A DNA stretch of 64,000 nt, from the NCBI GenBank assembly GCA_031414695.1, contig JANNWG010000007.1, positions 18,903 to 82,902 of the forward strand, read 5' to 3'. This document shows, piece after piece, positions 16,943 through 25,005 of the stretch. The position numbers and the translations under genes are program-made. The notes below the pieces were generated by a model. That model worked only from the letters and a program-made list of their open reading frames with translations. It ran no database searches and was not told where the DNA came from. Position 1 is the first letter of the stretch. The number at the start of each line of letters is the position of its first letter. This DNA is from UKL13-2 sp031414695 (GTDB lineage Bacteria > Pseudomonadota > Gammaproteobacteria > Burkholderiales > Usitatibacteraceae).

Positions 16943-18214
16943 TTATAGCGTTGCGCCAAATGACAACATGTAAAGGTTTCTCTTGTAGTTAAGTCCATTT
17001 ACGTTGGAGTCACGAGAAGTATTTGTGACCTCACCGCCAATATCTAGCCAACGCAACAATTTATAGTTAACTTTCAAACCTAGCGAATTTGTTCTATCAG
17101 CACGAACGTTATTCACAAAGTCATCGTCCGCGCGGGTAAACGAAGCAACGCTGGTGAAACGAGAATTCCAGCCATGCTGCCATGACAAACCAAACTTTTT
17201 CGCTAGCGTGAAGTCGCCTAAGCCGGTAGATTCTGAAAACGATTTGCTGGTGAAAAAATCAACCTTTGAGTAGCTAAGCGGCTTCCAAGAAACGTTGGCT
17301 TCCCAACCTGTACCCGAAAAGTCTTTACGTGTGCTAACCGCGAAATCTTTACGGATTTGACCTAGCTTCACGGTGCCGCTAGTGGCAGCAGTAGCGTCCC
17401 AAGTGACACCAACTAAATAGCGACGCTCTTTGCTATCTTGCTGCGATGACGCTAACTTATAGTCAATACGATCTTCACGCGCTTCAACCAAAAACGACGT
17501 CTTTGGCGCTACACGCATAAAGAAACGACCAGCAAAATTATCGGTATTACGGTCACTACCGATGGTATTGGCGCGATTGTTTTGATAGCGCTTATCTACA
17601 TTACCAAGCTCTACCTCGAAACGCCCTATGGCGTCATTTGCGCCATAGGCGAAAAGCGCTGAAGGACCAGTTGAACGATATTCATCAGGGACCACAGAAA
17701 GTCCACGATCATTAGAGCCGCGCGGATCATGCCCCTTGGTGTAATCAAGCGCAAGTTTTAAACCCATGCTAGAGCTAAACACGAACTCGCCGGTACCAAG
17801 TAGCTGATAATCCGTATAGTTATCACTGTTGCTCTGTGCGTACTTGCCTACTTTAGAATCAACGAGGAGCCCAAATTTTGAACTTTGGCTGGCGACCTCA
17901 AGCTTTAAACTGGGGTTATAGACAGCTATCGTTGAAGAACGCTTGTTTGCGTTAGTCAAGAAGAGATTACTGTCTCTACCTAATGAGAAGTTTAGGTATG
18001 GAAAAAGAGAAACTCCTTCTGCTAAAGCTATGCCACGAGGGCCATCTTTGTCTTCATCCTTGCTACCATCTGGGATTTTATATGCAGGCTGCACAGCACC
18101 TGTTTGGGCGTTTGCCGCAAAACTCAGTGCTGATAGAGTTAGCGCCGACAAAACAAGTGATGACAATTTATGACGCTTTACATTTTGAAAATTAATTAAA
18201 TACTTCATGCGCAC
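16943..18214 (-). CDS. Outer-membrane beta-barrel protein of the EPS export operon
   Basis: This 423-residue protein has a signal peptide (about 1-36, SFAANAQ) followed by many amphipathic strands with alternating aromatic residues (FPYLNFSLGRDSNLFLT, GKYAQSNSDNYTDYQL, DFAGRFF-like segments), and it ends YMLSFGATL. It resembles the BB2/EpsL class of barrels found in exosortase-type EPS clusters. It heads the operon with the Wza-like and Wzc-like genes, so a role as outer-membrane pore or docking partner is likely. A GGGGTG ribosome site precedes the ATG, and a good promoter lies 24 bases or more upstream. Confidence 0.82.
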   Translation of the reverse strand: MRMKYLINFQNVKRHKLSSLVLSALTLSALSFAANAQTGAVQPAYKIPDGSKDEDKDGPRGIALAEGVSLFPYLNFSLGRDSNLFLTNANKRSSTIAVYNPSLKLEVASQSSKFGLLVDSKVGKYAQSNSDNYTDYQLLGTGEFVFSSSMGLKLALDYTKGHDPRGSNDRGLSVVPDEYRSTGPSALFAYGANDAIGRFEVELGNVDKRYQNNRANTIGSDRNTDNFAGRFFMRVAPKTSFLVEAREDRIDYKLASSQQDSKERRYLVGVTWDATAATSGTVKLGQIRKDFAVSTRKDFSGTGWEANVSWKPLSYSKVDFFTSKSFSESTGLGDFTLAKKFGLSWQHGWNSRFTSVASFTRADDDFVNNVRADRTNSLGLKVNYKLLRWLDIGGEVTNTSRDSNVNGLNYKRNLYMLSFGATL

Positions 18215-18237
18215 CCCGCTATTAAGAATAGTGTTTA

Positions 18238-18266
18238 ACTATATGAAAAATAAGCTCTTTTGTAAA
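18238..18266 (-). promoter_or_regulatory. Candidate sigma70 promoter of the EPS export operon
   Basis: Reading the minus strand, TTTACA (18266-18261) is followed by 17 bases and TATAGT (18243-18238), close to consensus, 24 bases before the ATG of the barrel protein. Confidence 0.6.
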
Positions 18267-18361
18267 TCAAGCTTTTAATTGATCCAATTCAGTATAAGAC
18301 AATTATGTATTACAAACGCCATAGAATCAATTCAAAATTTGGCTAAAAGTAAAAAACCCAT

Positions 18362-18375
18362 CCCGCAATCGCGGG
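18362..18375. other. Hairpin in the divergent EPS promoter region
   Basis: CCCGC-AATC-GCGGG is a perfect 5-bp palindrome with a 4-base loop, placed between the divergent start codons at 18214 and 18498. On the minus strand a T-run follows after five more bases, so it could stop antisense transcription, or it could be a leader hairpin or operator. Confidence 0.5.
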
Positions 18376-18497
18376 AAAATTTATAACTATATGAGTCTAC
18401 CTTTACAAAAATAAGTCTGAGGTGGCTGTTTAGACAAAACAGTCGATAAAATTAGGTTAGTGATTTGTTCCTAATTTTTCCTAGCGATAACCAATTA

Positions 18498-19967
18498 ATG
18501 TCACAACAAAATACAAATCTTCCGAATCTTCCAATAGCCCGGGCAATCATTCTTGCAGGCGGCTCTGGCACTAGGCTCTGGCCGCTATCTAGACAATCAC
18601 TGCCCAAACAATTTTTATCACTATTTGGCGGTGAAACCTTACTAGACTCTACTGCGCTACGTCTGGAGCCAACTATTACGCGTGAAAACATCACCGTAAT
18701 CACGAGCAAAGCCTGTGCTAGCGGTGAGGCAATGGTGCACTTAGCCAAGTACGCCAAAATAATTGAGTCGTGCGCGCGCGGTACAGCACCTGCCATTGGT
18801 ATTGCAGCAATAAATGCACAGCAGCAAAATGCTGATCCTGTCCTCGTAATATTGCCGTCTGACCATGTGATTACGAAAGTAGCTGACTTTCAAACCTGCC
18901 TCAATGCGGCTATTGCTTTAGCAAACGAAAGTGAAGCTAAGCATATTGTTTGCTTTGGTATAACGCCTACTCACCCAGATACAGGCTATGGTTACATAAA
19001 GACAGACTTAACCTCAAATAATCAGGCACTTAAGTCTTACGTAAATGTACTTGCATTCAAAGAAAAGCCTGATTTAGCCACTGCTGAATCATTTATTGCT
19101 GAAGGTAATTATTTTTGGAATGCTGGCATGCTGGTTGCCCGCGCATCAACATTACTAATCGCCATCAAATCCTACCTGCCTGAGTTGGATATCGTGTTGT
19201 CAAAAATACAACAAGATATTAATGACGGCATTAATTTTGATACCGCAGTCAATTCACACTTTGCAGACGCGCCCACTATCTCGATGGATCATGGCGTACT
19301 AGAGAAAATTCCATCTAGTGATACAGGAATCAGCCTCACACTTGTACCCGCTGATATCGGATGGAGCGATGTGGGCTCATGGGATTCTCTCTACGACGTA
19401 TCAACTAAAGACAATGATGCCAATGTTATCAGTGGCAACGTGCTGACCATTAACAGCAAAAATCTACTTATTAATGCAGGCAAACGGCTGGTCGCTGCCA
19501 TAGGAGTAGATGACTTAAACATTGTTGATACCCCGGATGCGCTTTTGATTACAAAACGAGGCGAATCACAGGATGTAAAAGCAATTATTGAGCAGCTGCA
19601 GCGGCGTGGAAGCAAAGAGCACATTGAGCATTTGACCGTACTGCGCCCGTGGGGTAGCTATACGGTGCTCGACGATGCGCCAAGTTTCAAAGTTAAGCGT
19701 ATTAGTGTACTGCCAGGGGGTAGGTTGAGCCTACAAAGCCATGAGAGCCGCTGTGAACATTGGGTAGTGGTAGCAGGTGCAGCAACAGTAACTTGTGGCG
19801 AACGTGTCGTGATCATGCATGCGAACGAAAGTATATTTATACCCACAAGGGAAAAACACCGCTTAGAAAATCATGGCGTTGAGGTTGTTACCTTAATTGA
19901 GGTACAGGTTGGAGGCTATTTGGGGGAGGATGACATCAAGCGCTACGATGATGTTTATGGGCGATAG
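18498..19967 (+). CDS. manC: Bifunctional mannose-1-phosphate guanylyltransferase / mannose-6-phosphate isomerase
   Basis: This is a 489-residue protein from the ATG at 18498. The nucleotidyltransferase signature GGSGTRLWPLSRQSLPKQF is at about 21-39, with FKEKP and WNAGM further on. The C-terminal cupin isomerase domain (about 375-480) has RPWGSYTVLDD, FKVKRISVLPGGRLSLQSH and EHWVVV. The enzyme makes GDP-mannose from mannose-1-phosphate and can isomerise fructose-6-phosphate. The frame extends to a TTG at 18465, but the ATG gives the usual N-terminus. No phosphomannomutase gene is in the window. It opens the plus-strand polysaccharide island, divergent from the export operon. Confidence 0.92.
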   Translation: MSQQNTNLPNLPIARAIILAGGSGTRLWPLSRQSLPKQFLSLFGGETLLDSTALRLEPTITRENITVITSKACASGEAMVHLAKYAKIIESCARGTAPAIGIAAINAQQQNADPVLVILPSDHVITKVADFQTCLNAAIALANESEAKHIVCFGITPTHPDTGYGYIKTDLTSNNQALKSYVNVLAFKEKPDLATAESFIAEGNYFWNAGMLVARASTLLIAIKSYLPELDIVLSKIQQDINDGINFDTAVNSHFADAPTISMDHGVLEKIPSSDTGISLTLVPADIGWSDVGSWDSLYDVSTKDNDANVISGNVLTINSKNLLINAGKRLVAAIGVDDLNIVDTPDALLITKRGESQDVKAIIEQLQRRGSKEHIEHLTVLRPWGSYTVLDDAPSFKVKRISVLPGGRLSLQSHESRCEHWVVVAGAATVTCGERVVIMHANESIFIPTREKHRLENHGVEVVTLIEVQVGGYLGEDDIKRYDDVYGR

Positions 19968-20155
19968 AACATTCCGGCAAGATCTTGATACTTTCATAAA
20001 CCATGATGTGATTGCACCAACTTGGCATTTTGATCTGGCTGATAAAAGCGCAGGCTAGAGCACTTCATTACTCAGCATATCCCACCAGATAGTGTGGCGC
20101 GAAAGTTTTTAATTTAAACATTTTGACCTATTTTCTAGATTTATCTATTTCTTAG

Positions 20156-20184
20156 TTGACACGAACCATAATTTCAAATTAAAT
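20156..20184 (+). promoter_or_regulatory. Candidate sigma70 promoter of the MarR/rfaH-like operon
   Basis: A perfect TTGACA (20156-20161), 17 bases, then TTAAAT (20179-20184), 43 bases before the ATG of the MarR-like gene. The surrounding DNA is AT-rich. Confidence 0.65.
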
Positions 20185-20226
20185 TAGCGTTCATCAATTG
20201 AACATCAACAGTTTAATCACCTCGAC

Positions 20227-20598
20227 ATGGCAGTCAATACGAACACCGACATCGGTGAAAATCATTTGCACTTACTTAGGCTGATCGAGGCGCACCCAGA
20301 TTTAAGCCAACGCGCGCTTTCACGAGAGCTTGGCATGAGCCTTGGCAAAGTGAATTACTGCTTAAACGCACTTGTAGCTAAAGGATTTGTCAAAGCCGGT
20401 AATTTCGGAAAAAACGATAAAAAACTCAGTTACGCTTATTTACTCACTCCACGCGGAATCAAAAGCAAAGCTTTGATCACCACGCAGTTTTTGCAACGTA
20501 AAATGGTGGAATACGAATTATTAAAGGCTGAGATTGCAGAGCTTAAACGGGAAGTGGGCAAGGCCGCTGTAGTTAGCAAGACAGGTAAACATATATGA
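20227..20598 (+). CDS. MarR-like EPS-associated transcriptional regulator
   Basis: This 123-residue protein has a winged helix-turn-helix: HPDLSQRALSRELGMSLGKV is the recognition region (about 22-41), followed by NYCLNALVAKGFVKAGNF, a LLTPRGIKSKA wing and a C-terminal coiled coil (about 85-112). It matches my memory of the short 'MarR_EPS' family that sits in exopolysaccharide clusters. Its stop overlaps the ATG of the RfaH-like gene by four bases (ATGA), so the two regulators are made together. Target sites are unknown; the divergent promoter region at 18.2-18.5 kb and its own promoter are candidates. Confidence 0.88.
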   Translation: MAVNTNTDIGENHLHLLRLIEAHPDLSQRALSRELGMSLGKVNYCLNALVAKGFVKAGNFGKNDKKLSYAYLLTPRGIKSKALITTQFLQRKMVEYELLKAEIAELKREVGKAAVVSKTGKHI

Positions 20599-21095
20599 TT
20601 ACTTGGTACACCGTAATGTGTAAGCCTCGCCAAGAAGTACTGGCTGAAGACAATCTTGTCAATCAAGGATATCGCGTTTATTTGCCGCGTTTAGCGACAC
20701 AAATTCGCCGCGCAGGTAAATGGATTGACACTATTGAGCCATTATTCCCGCGCTATTTATTTGTTTCACCGAAGGATGAGCAGCAAAGTCTCGCCCCAGT
20801 TCGCTCTACACTTGGCGTGACTGACCTGGTTAAATTTGGTAGCCAGCCAGCAACGATATCGGACATCGCCATCACAGTTTTACGTGACCAGCACGATCCA
20901 TCAACTGGTGCATGTGCAGTGCGCAGCGTATTTGCCCGAGACACTCCGGTGAAATTTCAAGCAGGCCCATTTGCTGGGCTGGAAGGTGTATTCGCGGCAG
21001 AGACCGCGGACGCACGAGTATTTGTATTGCTCGACTTTTTAGGCAAGGTTAACAAGGTTAAAGTGTCGCGCGACTGGCTATTTCCTGCCGCGTAA
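20595..21095 (+). CDS. rfaH: RfaH-like transcription antiterminator (NusG paralogue)
   Basis: This 166-residue protein is close in length to E. coli RfaH (162). It has a NusG N-terminal domain with WYTVMCKPRQE at the start, EPLFPRYLFV and STLGVTDLVKFGSQPATIS, then a KOW domain (VKFQAGPFAGLEGVFAAETA). EPLFPxYLFV and the GVxxLVxFGxxPA block are typical of RfaH rather than NusG. RfaH binds RNA polymerase paused at an ops element, suppresses termination and helps recruit ribosomes in long surface-polysaccharide operons. An ops sequence lies 123 bases past its stop, ahead of the island's main operon. Confidence 0.88.
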   Translation: MITWYTVMCKPRQEVLAEDNLVNQGYRVYLPRLATQIRRAGKWIDTIEPLFPRYLFVSPKDEQQSLAPVRSTLGVTDLVKFGSQPATISDIAITVLRDQHDPSTGACAVRSVFARDTPVKFQAGPFAGLEGVFAAETADARVFVLLDFLGKVNKVKVSRDWLFPAA

Positions 21096-21127
21096 ATCGC
21101 AATATCACCATTGTTTTTGCGATTTTG
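21096..21127 (+). terminator. Weak hairpin after the rfaH-like gene
   Basis: ATCGCAA (21096-21102) pairs with TTGCGAT (21117-21123), followed by TTT then GGTTTT. The A/T-rich stem and broken T-run suggest a weak terminator or attenuator between rfaH and the ops element. Confidence 0.45.
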
Positions 21128-21193
21128 GTTTTAGCAATTGTCGTCTGATGCTTCGTCCTGCTGTGCCTGGCAAAGCTAGTGAATAATAATTAT

Positions 21194-21215
21194 GCGAAAT
21201 GCGAAGGCATTTTGC
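21194..21215 (+). promoter_or_regulatory. RNA hairpin immediately before the ops element
   Basis: GCGAAATGC (21194-21202) pairs with GCATTTTGC (21207-21215) over nine positions with one wobble and a GAAG loop. It ends two bases before the ops core. Stem-loops in the JUMPstart leader are known next to ops in enterobacteria, so this may be part of the same device. Confidence 0.55.
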
Positions 21216-21217
21216 AG

Positions 21218-21230
21218 GGCGGTAGCATGC
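21218..21230 (+). promoter_or_regulatory. ops element (RfaH recruitment site)
   Basis: GGCGGTAGCATGC at 21218-21230 carries the full ops core GGCGGTAG and differs from the E. coli form GGCGGTAGCGTGC, as I recall it, at one base. The preceding bases (TTTTGCAG) resemble the end of the JUMPstart sequence. The GGCGG also pairs with CCGCC at 21234-21238, giving a second hairpin over the site. It lies 61 bases before the AsnB-GT9 gene and 123 bases after the rfaH-like gene, the placement expected for antitermination control of the downstream operon. Confidence 0.82.
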
Positions 21231-21291
21231 TTGCCGCCACAATTTGGTAATCGCAGAAATAATCAAAACTACGACCTAAGGTCAATGAAGA

Positions 21292-24213
21292 ATGTGCGGA
21301 ATCGCAGGAATTTTGTCATACCGGAATTCAGCCCCACCTGTTGATCAGGAGGAACTAGTCACCATCCGCGATCACATGGCTTTGCGCGGACCAGATGGTG
21401 CAGGGCTCTGGATTTCAGCGGATAAGCGCGTTGGGTTCGCTCATCGACGGCTGGCTATAATCGACCTTTCAAACGGTGGCGATCAGCCGATGCACACGCC
21501 AGACCGGCGCCTTAGCATTGTGTTCAATGGCGAGATCTACAACTATCTAGCAATTCGCAAACAGCTTGAGGCTAAAGGACACGTTTTCCGTTCAAGCAGT
21601 GATACTGAAGTTCTTTTATATGCATACTTGGAATACGGTGAAGCCATGGTTGGCCACCTTCGTGGAATGTACGCCTTCGCAATTTGGCGTGAAAGTGACA
21701 GATCGCTTTTCCTCGCGCGTGATCCGTTTGGCATAAAGCCACTTTACTATAGCGACAACGGATACTCGTTTCGATTTGCATCGCAGGTAAAGGCTCTTCT
21801 CACTTCGAAGGCTATCTCCACCGAACCAGACCCCGCCGGTCATGTTGGCTTCTTCCTTTGGGGCTCCGTGCCGGAGCCACACACACTGTACGAATCAATC
21901 AAGTGCCTTCCAGCAGGAACAACCCTAACCATCAAGCAAGACAAATCAGCGCAAGTCAATCGCTTTTTTGACTTACCTGACGAATTTAACGCATTCAGTG
22001 ATGCGCCAATCAATCGCCACCCCGACCTTCAACACGAAATATACGAACTGATGCGCGATAGTGTTCAGCATCACCTTGTCGCTGACGTGCCAGTTGGGAT
22101 TTTCTTGTCGTCTGGTATTGACTCGGCCACCATCACCGCGCTGGCAAGTGAAATTTGCAAGGATACGCTCAACGCAGTAACACTCGGTTTCGAAGAGTAC
22201 AGAAATAGCGCCCTTGATGAAACTCAATTGGCAGCAAAGCTCGCCAATGCATACGGCGTTCAACAAAACACAGCGTGGATGAACAAAGACCATTTTGCAG
22301 CGAACGTACAACGAATATTCGACGCGATGGATCAGCCAACCATCGATGGCGTAAATACCTACTTGGTCAGCCAGGTAGCGGCACAGGCCGGAATGAAAGT
22401 CGCACTTTCAGGTCTTGGCGGGGATGAGCTTTTTGGTAGTTATCCTAGTTTCAAAGATGTGCCATACAGTGTGAGCAGACTTAGCGGAATAAGTCGTATC
22501 CCAGGCTTGGGGCGTGGTTTCCGAGCGGTGACTTCGCCTTTGCTACACAAGTTCACGTCCCCAAAGTACGCCGGGCTCCTTGAGTATGGCGGCAGTTATG
22601 AAGGCGCATATCTTTTACGGCGTGGACTTTACATGCCTTGGGAGTTATTGGATGTTCTTGAACCGGAAATGGTGAAAGAAGGCTGGGCGCGGCTCCAGCC
22701 GATAGCACAACTCACGCAGTCAATTCCGAGGCGCGGAACTCCGTTCAGTAAGGTTGCCGCGCTAGAACTAAGTTGGTACATGCGTAACCAGCTTTTGAGA
22801 GATTCAGACTGGGCGGGCATGGCGCATTCTCTTGAAATCCGTTTGCCGATGGTGGATATTGATCTTTTTCGAAAGCTAGGGCCATTCGCCGCAGGCTCAC
22901 TGCCGCCTGGAAAGGCTGATCTCGCAAATGCGTGCCTTGGCAAAAGCGCGAATGCTTTGATTGAAAGGAAAAAAAGTGGATTCTCTGTACCTGTGGATCG
23001 CTGGATACAGGAGCTTGCTTTAACAAGCGGCACAGATCGCGGATTGCGAGACTGGGCGAAGACAGTTTACTCAAAGCACTATCTGCGATCCCCGATCTAC
23101 GCTAAGGAACGCGTTCTCGTTTTCAGAGTTGGAAATCTAGGTGATACGCTCGTATCACTTCCTGCCATTGCGAGGATTCGCGAAAAGCATCCGAACGCCA
23201 GCCTCTGTTTACTAACGAATCATGAGTCGAACGCGTCACGCTTGATTTCGACTTGGAGCGTTGTAAAGCCGCTCGGCTACTTTGACTGTCTCATTGAGTA
23301 CAAGAAATCGAAAGGACTAATTTCGCAAGCCGTCCAGCTGCTTTGTCTAAGTATGACTTTGCGGAAATTTTCGCCACAAATGGTATACAACCTTGCGCCG
23401 AAACGAAATACTTGGCAACACAGGCGGGATTCATTTTTCTTTCAAAAAGTATTGTCTATCCCCCATTTTACGAAAAATTCTAACTTCGACATTCCCGCGA
23501 AGGATTTCGACGGAAAACTACAAAAACTTGAACCGGAATGGAAGAGGTTGTATCGGATTGTCGACGAAAAATCTTTGGCGTCCTTCAAACTCAGCGTCCC
23601 GTCAGCTGAGCGCATGCGCGCGGTCGAAATACTCAGCAGCGTTACCAATTCGACAGATGGGCATTTGATAGCCATTGGGCCCGGCTCGAAGATGCCATCC
23701 AAAATTTGGCTATTTGAAAATTTTGAAAAATTAGGAACGGATCTTCTAGCTACTAGAAGCGACATCACCCTTGTAGTTCTTGGAGGTAGTGAGGATAAGT
23801 CAATTGGAGATCGACTACGCAAATCTTGGGGAAGTCGCGCGACAAATCTGGCTGGCGAACTTTCAATTTACGAATCTGCTGCGGTCCTAGAAAAGTGTGA
23901 TTTGTACATAGGCAATGATACAGGCACGATGCACTTGGCAGCGATGGTCGGCACGTCATGCGTTGCCCTTTTTAGTGCGCGCGACTATCCAGGCCTGTGG
24001 GAACCATATGGCGAGAACCATGTGGTTCTCCGGAAGGAAGTGCAATGTGCGGGTTGTATGCTTGAAGTTTGCACTGAAAAGAAAAATATGTGTCTGGCAA
24101 TGATCAGCGTGCCTGAAGCAAAACAGGCTATTTTGCAAATGCCTTCGTTACAACCCGGTCTTAGCAAATACGCTCGCTTGAATATTGCCGAGACGTCTTT
24201 ATCCCAATCATAG
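21292..24213 (+). CDS. Asparagine synthetase-like amidotransferase fused to a GT9 glycosyltransferase
   Basis: This single 973-residue frame joins two usually separate proteins. Residues 1-215 are a class II glutamine amidotransferase (MCGIAGIL with catalytic Cys2; RGPDGAG; FNGEIYN). About 235-600 are an AsnB synthetase domain (PP-loop FLSSGIDSAT, SGLGGDELFGSY, KKSGFSVPVDRW). From about 606 a GT9/heptosyltransferase domain begins with RVLVFRVGNLGDTLVSLPA; it later has AIGPGSKMPSKIW, CDLYIGNDTGTMHLAA and a cysteine cluster. The first part probably amidates an acidic group or sugar, as AsnB-like proteins in polysaccharide clusters are thought to do. GT9 enzymes transfer heptose or related sugars. 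There is almost no linker. It is the first gene after the ops element. Confidence 0.88.
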   Translation: MCGIAGILSYRNSAPPVDQEELVTIRDHMALRGPDGAGLWISADKRVGFAHRRLAIIDLSNGGDQPMHTPDRRLSIVFNGEIYNYLAIRKQLEAKGHVFRSSSDTEVLLYAYLEYGEAMVGHLRGMYAFAIWRESDRSLFLARDPFGIKPLYYSDNGYSFRFASQVKALLTSKAISTEPDPAGHVGFFLWGSVPEPHTLYESIKCLPAGTTLTIKQDKSAQVNRFFDLPDEFNAFSDAPINRHPDLQHEIYELMRDSVQHHLVADVPVGIFLSSGIDSATITALASEICKDTLNAVTLGFEEYRNSALDETQLAAKLANAYGVQQNTAWMNKDHFAANVQRIFDAMDQPTIDGVNTYLVSQVAAQAGMKVALSGLGGDELFGSYPSFKDVPYSVSRLSGISRIPGLGRGFRAVTSPLLHKFTSPKYAGLLEYGGSYEGAYLLRRGLYMPWELLDVLEPEMVKEGWARLQPIAQLTQSIPRRGTPFSKVAALELSWYMRNQLLRDSDWAGMAHSLEIRLPMVDIDLFRKLGPFAAGSLPPGKADLANACLGKSANALIERKKSGFSVPVDRWIQELALTSGTDRGLRDWAKTVYSKHYLRSPIYAKERVLVFRVGNLGDTLVSLPAIARIREKHPNASLCLLTNHESNASRLISTWSVVKPLGYFDCLIEYKKSKGLISQAVQLLCLSMTLRKFSPQMVYNLAPKRNTWQHRRDSFFFQKVLSIPHFTKNSNFDIPAKDFDGKLQKLEPEWKRLYRIVDEKSLASFKLSVPSAERMRAVEILSSVTNSTDGHLIAIGPGSKMPSKIWLFENFEKLGTDLLATRSDITLVVLGGSEDKSIGDRLRKSWGSRATNLAGELSIYESAAVLEKCDLYIGNDTGTMHLAAMVGTSCVALFSARDYPGLWEPYGENHVVLRKEVQCAGCMLEVCTEKKNMCLAMISVPEAKQAILQMPSLQPGLSKYARLNIAETSLSQS

Positions 24214-24237
24214 GTTGATGATTATGGAATTACCAAA

Positions 24238-25005
24238 ATGAAAGCCGTTATCCTCGCCGGTGGCATGGGCACACGCATAAGCGAAGAAACATCGGTGCGG
24301 CCAAAGCCAATGATCGAAGTCGGTGGCAAGCCAATTCTGTGGCACATCTTGAAGCTGTATTCGGCACACGGCATCACGGATTTTGTAATCTGCCTTGGTT
24401 ACAAGGGCTACATGATCAAGGAGTACTTTGCCAACTACTTTATGCATATGTCAGACATCACCTTCGACATGGCCGCCAATAAAATGGAAGTACACGATGC
24501 CAAAGCCGAGCCGTGGAAGGTCACGCTGGTTGATACCGGTGAAAACACCATGACCGGTGGACGTTTGAAGCGCGTGCAGAAATATCTCGGTGACGATGAC
24601 TTTTGTTTTACCTACGGTGATGGTGTCGGGGATGTGGACATAACCAAGCTCATCGCCACACACAAGCAGCACAACCGCTTATCTACCGTCACGGCAACAC
24701 AACCCCCGGGGCGCTTTGGTGCACTGAAGCTCGAAGATGGCCGTATTGCCGGTTTTCAGGAAAAACCCCAAGGTGATGGTGGATGGATCAACGGCGGCTT
24801 TTTTGTACTTTCGCCCAAGGTGATCGATTACATTACCGACGACAGCACGATATGGGAGCGCGAGCCGCTTGAGACGCTCGCCCAAGCGGGCCAAATGACG
24901 GCGTATTTGCACGATGGCTTTTGGCAGCCGATGGATACACTACGCGACAAAGTGCAGTTGGAAGAATTGTGGGCTGGCGGTAAAGCGCCGTGGAAAGTTT
25001 GGTAG
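24238..25005 (+). CDS. rfbF: Glucose-1-phosphate cytidylyltransferase
   Basis: This 255-residue protein begins MKAVILAGGMGTRISEETSV with the nucleotidyltransferase signature, followed by RPKPMIEVGGKPILWHILK. Further matches are GFQEKPQGDGGWINGGFFVL and ETLAQAGQMTAYLHDGFWQP, all typical of RfbF. It makes CDP-glucose from CTP and glucose-1-phosphate, the first step to CDP-3,6-dideoxyhexoses. The stop overlaps the start of rfbG by one base. Confidence 0.95.
   Translation: MKAVILAGGMGTRISEETSVRPKPMIEVGGKPILWHILKLYSAHGITDFVICLGYKGYMIKEYFANYFMHMSDITFDMAANKMEVHDAKAEPWKVTLVDTGENTMTGGRLKRVQKYLGDDDFCFTYGDGVGDVDITKLIATHKQHNRLSTVTATQPPGRFGALKLEDGRIAGFQEKPQGDGGWINGGFFVLSPKVIDYITDDSTIWEREPLETLAQAGQMTAYLHDGFWQPMDTLRDKVQLEELWAGGKAPWKVW

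Noticed and set aside
18465..18497. TTG-started extension of manC
   Set aside because: Adds eleven residues with no ribosome site; the ATG at 18498 gives the normal N-terminus.
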